Assembly (NCBI GenBank): GCA_047967505.1
Contig: CM106539.1
From: Dipteris shenzhenensis
Lineage: Eukaryota > Polypodiophyta > Polypodiopsida > Gleicheniales
DNA: 64,000 bases
Reading direction: 5' to 3' (one strand)
Below the pieces are notes generated by a model. The model made no database searches. It saw only the letters and a list, made by a program, of their open reading frames with translations, and had not been told where the DNA came from. Made by a program: the position numbers and the translations under genes. Positions 60,176-64,000 of the stretch are shown here, one piece after another; position 1 is the first letter of the stretch; each line of letters starts with the position of its first letter.

Positions 60176-60216
60176 CCTTCCCCCCCTTCCCCTCCCCCTC
60201 CCCACCCCCCCTTCCC
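60176..60216. repeat. C-rich polypyrimidine tract
   Basis: About 40 bases of C runs interrupted by TT, directly before palindrome array 2. Confidence 0.9.
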
Positions 60217-61290
60217 CATTGGGAGAATGGCACTACTGCCATTCTCCATTTTCCAATGGGAGAATGGCACTAGTGCCATTCTCCATTTTCCTATTACAAA
60301 GCCAAAAAATTAGGACATTCCATTGGGAGAATGGCACTAGTGCCATTCTCCATTTTCCTATTCCTAGTGCCATTCTCCATTTTCCGATCACAATGGAGAA
60401 TGGCACTATACCTATAGATTGACATTCCAATAATTCCAATGGTGGAATGGCATCGGTGCCCTTCTACCTTTGTGAAGCCAAAATTTTGAATTAGGACATT
60501 CCATTGGGAGAATGGCACTAGCATTTTCCAATGGGAGAATGGCACTAGTGCCAGTCTCCATTTTCCTATTACAAAGCCAAAAAATTAGGACATTCCATTG
60601 GGACATTCCATTGGGAGAATGGGAGAATGGCACTAGTGCCATTCTCCATTTTCCTATTCCTAGTGCCATTCTCCATTTTCCTATTACAAAGCCAAAAAAT
60701 TAGGACATTCCATTGGGAGAATGGCACTAGACCTATAGATTGACATTCCACTAATTCCAATGGGAGAATGGCATTGGTGCCCTTCTACCTTTGTGAAGCC
60801 AAAATTTTGAATTAGGACATTCCATTAGGAGAATGGCACTAGTGCCATTCTCCATTTTCCAATGGGAGAATGGCACTAGTGCCAGTCTCCATTTTCCTAT
60901 TACAAAGCCAAAAAATTAGGACATTCCATTGGGAGAATTCCTAGTGCCATTCTCCATTTTCCTATTACAAAGCCAAAAAATTAGGACATTCCATTGGGAC
61001 ATTCCATTGGGAGAATGGCACTAGTGCCATTCTCCATTTTCCTATTCTCCAGTGCCATTCTCCCATCGCACTAGTGCCATTCTCCATTTTCCAATGGGAG
61101 AATGGCACTAGTGCCATTCTCCATTTTCCTATTCCTAGTGCCATTCTCCATTTTCCTATTACAAAGCCAAAATGTTAGGACATTCCATTGGGAGAATGGC
61201 ACTAGTGCCATTCTCCATTTTCCTATTCTCCAGTGCCATTCTCCCATTGCCAAATTCACATGGAGAATGGCACTGGTGCCATTCTCCCCC
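60217..61290. repeat. Palindrome array 2
   Basis: About ten copies of GAATGGCACTAGTGCCATTC and near relatives, joined by the same linkers as array 1 (CATTTTCCTATTACAAAGCC, TTAGGACATTCCATTGGGA, AACCTATAGATTGACATTCC). The last copy, GGAGAATGGCACTGGTGCCA, at about 61260 has a changed centre but paired arms. Confidence 0.95.
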
Positions 61291-61648
61291 CACTACAAGG
61301 ACAACTTTGTTGGTCTTATGAAATTCTTTGGTTGTACTTTGTTCATAATCAATTTCCTGTCATCGTAATGAGAGGGGATGGCTACTATTAGATGCATGAA
61401 TCAGGTCATGACGATGGTGAAAATAATTCATGCTTTAGAAAAAGTTTTATCAAATTGCTAAAATTTTTAGGGAAATAATTCATGCTTTCATGAAAATTTT
61501 GTATAGACTCATTCATGCTTTATAGAGATTTGCACCAATGCCATTCTTCCCCTCTAGAAGGACATGTTTGATGGTCTTATGAAATTCTTTGGTTGTAATT
61601 TGTTCATAATTAATTCTCCGTAATCGTAATGACAGGGGATGGCTATCA
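61285..61648. repeat. Tandem duplication at the 5' end of the DUF7869-family gene
   Basis: The segment ending GTAATGAGAGGGGATGGCTA (about 61285-61391) is repeated, ending GTAATGACAGGGGATGGCTA (about 61545-61648), with GTCTTATGAAATTCTTTGGT in both. The second copy supplies the ATG at 61639; the first copy carries an equivalent ATG followed by stops. Confidence 0.85.
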
Positions 61649-64000
61649 GAAGCGGGGAGAAGGTCATGATGATGGTTGGGAATGAAGTGGTTGGAATTGG
61701 TGGAGTGTGTGCAATAGATCCGGAGGCCTACTGTAGTGGTGTGAAGATTGGGATAGAAAATGTATCGGTGATAGTGGAGAAGTCTATCAATAGTGAAATG
61801 CTCTTGCCATTTCCCACTATGGATGCAGTGCTTGTTGGTGAGGCAATTTGGAGCGTTGTCAAGTGGCCTAAGGGCTCTCTAAAACATGTTGGTGATTCTT
61901 TAGATGATGCGGTAACTGACGAAGCTGCACCAAGTGAGCCTGAGCGACCTTATGTTGAGGCAATGCCAGTTTCTTCATTGGAAACTGACAATTTCATTCG
62001 TGAATCTTGGAAAGAGAAAAAGGTTGTCTTATGGGATGAGAGCAAAACAAAGACCGTGGGGGAAGGTGTGATCTTATATGTTTTCCCGGGAGACTCTATA
62101 AACTTTGACCTATTGGGTAACGATTGCATTGGTGTGGGTATTGAAATGAAAGAACAAATTAGAGGAAGTGACTCAGGGTCTTCTATGCAAGATGTCGGCT
62201 CTCTCAGCCTAGTAAAGTGGCCCATCAAGCAGATTACCTTACTTGAAGGAAGCCCATTGCAACAATATGTGCCCATGGACCACGTTGCTGGTATAAATGA
62301 GTTGGTCAATGATCAAATGTTGAAAAGGGATGATCCAACATCAAAGAAAAGAAGGTACACTTTCATTAACAGGGTGCCTAAACAAAGAGAGCCTCCAACA
62401 GCAATGTACAAAATGTTACTAGATTCGGTGCAGCAGGTTTCTTCCATCGATTGTTGTGGGAGTAGGTGTTGCCAACATGCAGAGCGAGATCTCTTAATGA
62501 ATCTAAGGAAGAACTTTTGGGGCAGCTCCTTGGAGTCTCGTACAAACTTTATATACGATGTGTTGTCAATGGCTTGGAATCATGACTACACAGGGAGGAT
62601 ATGCTACAACTTCAAGATAAACGGTCGGGATGTCTGTTGTAGAGCATGGTATGAGATGCATGGAATTCCAAGGACATCATTTTATTGATACAGGGAGCAA
62701 TTTGAGAGTGGTGTGCAGCAATATGTGCATGGCAATTCAGGGATTATGAGGAGGAGCAGGGAGCACATAGGTATGGGAAGGGCTCTCATTCAACACTTTG
62801 TGGATAATAGCACAGAGCATATGCCTCATAAGAGTAGAACCATGCAGGATGGTTCTAGAAAGACACAACAAGTGATACCTGAAGTGTATAAGAAGATAGA
62901 CGTCCTACGTGAGGTCAACACTTCACTTAATCAACGTGGTTATCAGAGCCTATCCACATCCACATTTGGCAGGATTTGGAAATCAGACTTAAAAAATGTA
63001 GCCCTTGCTAAGACGAGTGAATTCTCTAAATGTAGCTTGTGCAGCCGGATCAAGGCTCAATTGGCAGCCACAAAAAGTCAAGATGAGCGCAATTCGCTGA
63101 TGGAAGAGAGAAAGATGCATATGATACAGCAACAAAGTTGTAGGAACTTATACTATGCATGGCGTAGGTACTCTGAGATGGATCCAAAAAAGTATGTATG
63201 CATAATCCATGATAAGATGGACCAAAAAAAGACGGCAATTCCAAGACTTCGGGTGAGGTCCAAGGACACCGATTCTACATGGCAATTACAGGTTTCACTC
63301 ATTGGAATGATTACCCATGGGCATGGAAACAGTCATTATGGACACTTCACCCTCAATGGTTTGTGGCCATCTGATCCCAACCTGACGATTGGATCGCTCT
63401 CAATTTGTTTGCGCAACCTCGAGAGGATGGATATGCATGACCTTGGAGACCTTGCTACCAATGGGATTCCTAGAAGCAATGCTCGCCTTTTGAATGCTCT
63501 ATGTTCAAGAAACGCTTTGGACTCCCATTACAGTTCTAAAGGTGCACATGTTTCCACAAGTGGAGCTAGCTTGTCTGAAAATGTAGATGTCACGATCACA
63601 AATGCAAATCTAGAAACTGTATCGGAAAGTGACCCGAAGTCTGTCACGGAGGCCATGACAACTTCCATTGCAAGGGCTACATACACATGTGTGAATTTTT
63701 TTCCGTCAAATACAAGAGAAAACCCACCCTCTTTAGAGGGGAGTGTTGCTATTGAGCCACAATTCCAAAAGTTGCCAGAGAACTTGCTACTCCAACTAGA
63801 TAATTGTGGGTTTGAGAACAAAAATAGATACTTGTTTGCATACCTTTCTCTTCTTGTAGCAAGGGGCATTTTCAAGACAGTTCAATTGGGCTTCTTGATG
63901 GTAGGGCACACACATGAGGACATTGATGCAATGTTCAGTAGGTTTTCTGAGAGCTTGCGGGTGGGACAAACATTTACTTTCCCGCATCTGATGGATACAT
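61639..64000 (+). pseudogene. DUF8039-like/DUF7869 protein, one in-frame stop, runs off window
   Basis: One frame is open from ATG 61639 to the window end except for TGA 62686, where the paralogue at 15184-15352 has Arg. Residues about 1-80 and 130-205 are two copies of a similar unit, each ending V(K)WP (SVVKWPKG; SLVKWPIK), resembling DUF8039. A Cys/His block follows (DCCGSRCCQHAERD), then a second after the stop (SKCSLCSRIK). The C-terminal part is DUF7869: CIIHDKMDQKK, LLLQLDNCGFENKNRYLF and VGHTHEDIDAMFSRFSES. These Asp/His/Glu-rich blocks look like an RNase H-fold transposase active site (D, D, D/E), which is my inference; the DUF itself is uncharacterised. The ATG follows GACAG/GGG, possibly a splice acceptor. 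Palindrome array 2 lies immediately upstream. The end is cut by the window. Confidence 0.85.

Noticed and set aside
53081-61290. CRISPR-like regularly repeated palindromes
   Set aside because: The repeats are the palindromes themselves with shared linkers, not unique spacers; the context is a plant-type nuclear genome with no cas genes.
8779-62688. Insertion of a giant virus genome (methyltransferase, SET and phosphatase-like genes are found in such viruses)
   Set aside because: The genes are intron-rich, far apart and separated by ordinary plant transposons; no viral core gene such as a capsid or packaging ATPase is seen.

Overview
This window reads as nuclear DNA of a land plant that is dense in transposable elements. 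Evidence: several Ty1/copia-type retrotransposons primed by initiator-Met tRNA, a CACTA/EnSpm element with plant-typical DUF4218 and DUF4216 domains, genes split by GT-AG introns, long satellite arrays, and no bacterial operon structure. A seed-free plant (moss, liverwort, lycophyte or fern) is my guess from the gene families, but the sequence does not prove it. No intact conventional host gene is visible. Nearly every coding stretch is a decayed mobile element or belongs to one of three unusual multi-exon families.

Layout. 0.3-5.05 kb: decayed CACTA element on the + strand, with GTCGCTATATAGCGAC repeats near both ends. 5.05-8.7 kb: no convincing genes, but four TTAA-centred hairpins of one family. 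8.8-12.7 kb: multi-exon pseudogene on the + strand encoding a ParB-like domain followed by a beta-class N4/N6 DNA methyltransferase-like domain. 13.05-13.30 and 14.93-15.18 kb: two hAT-type MITEs, each with its own 8-bp target duplication. 14.45-21.41 kb: a DUF7869-family pseudogene on the - strand, split by the second MITE and by a copia element (15358-20751). 21.54-25.26 kb: a second copia element (- strand) lacking protease and integrase. 25.3-28.5 kb: gene-free DNA with a dispersed AATCGACC...GGTCGATT palindrome. 28.56-34.9 kb: a direct duplication of about 2.6 kb. 34.9-37.24 kb: a truncated copia (- strand) of the same family as the first. 37.25-40.09 kb: a 711-bp direct duplication flanking satellite DNA. 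40.28-43.99 kb (- strand): methyltransferase-like, FCP1/HAD-like and SET exons in a row. 44.56-53.08 kb: complex satellite. 53.08-61.29 kb: three arrays of the perfect palindrome GAATGGCACTAGTGCCATTC, with a young gag-only LTR element (53786-56464) inserted in the first. 61.64-64.0 kb: a nearly intact gene of the DUF8039-like/DUF7869 family that runs off the window.

How it fits together. The unusual candidates are (1) the ParB-methyltransferase locus, (2) the methyltransferase/HAD/SET locus and (3) the DUF8039-like/DUF7869 genes. All three carry premature stop codons and show weakened or replaced catalytic motifs or broken frames. Each lies in or beside a territory of its own or a shared short palindrome. 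My inference is that these genes and palindromes may be parts of poorly described mobile elements, with the palindromes as candidate protein-binding or excision/replication sites. This is a hypothesis: the sequence shows proximity, not function.
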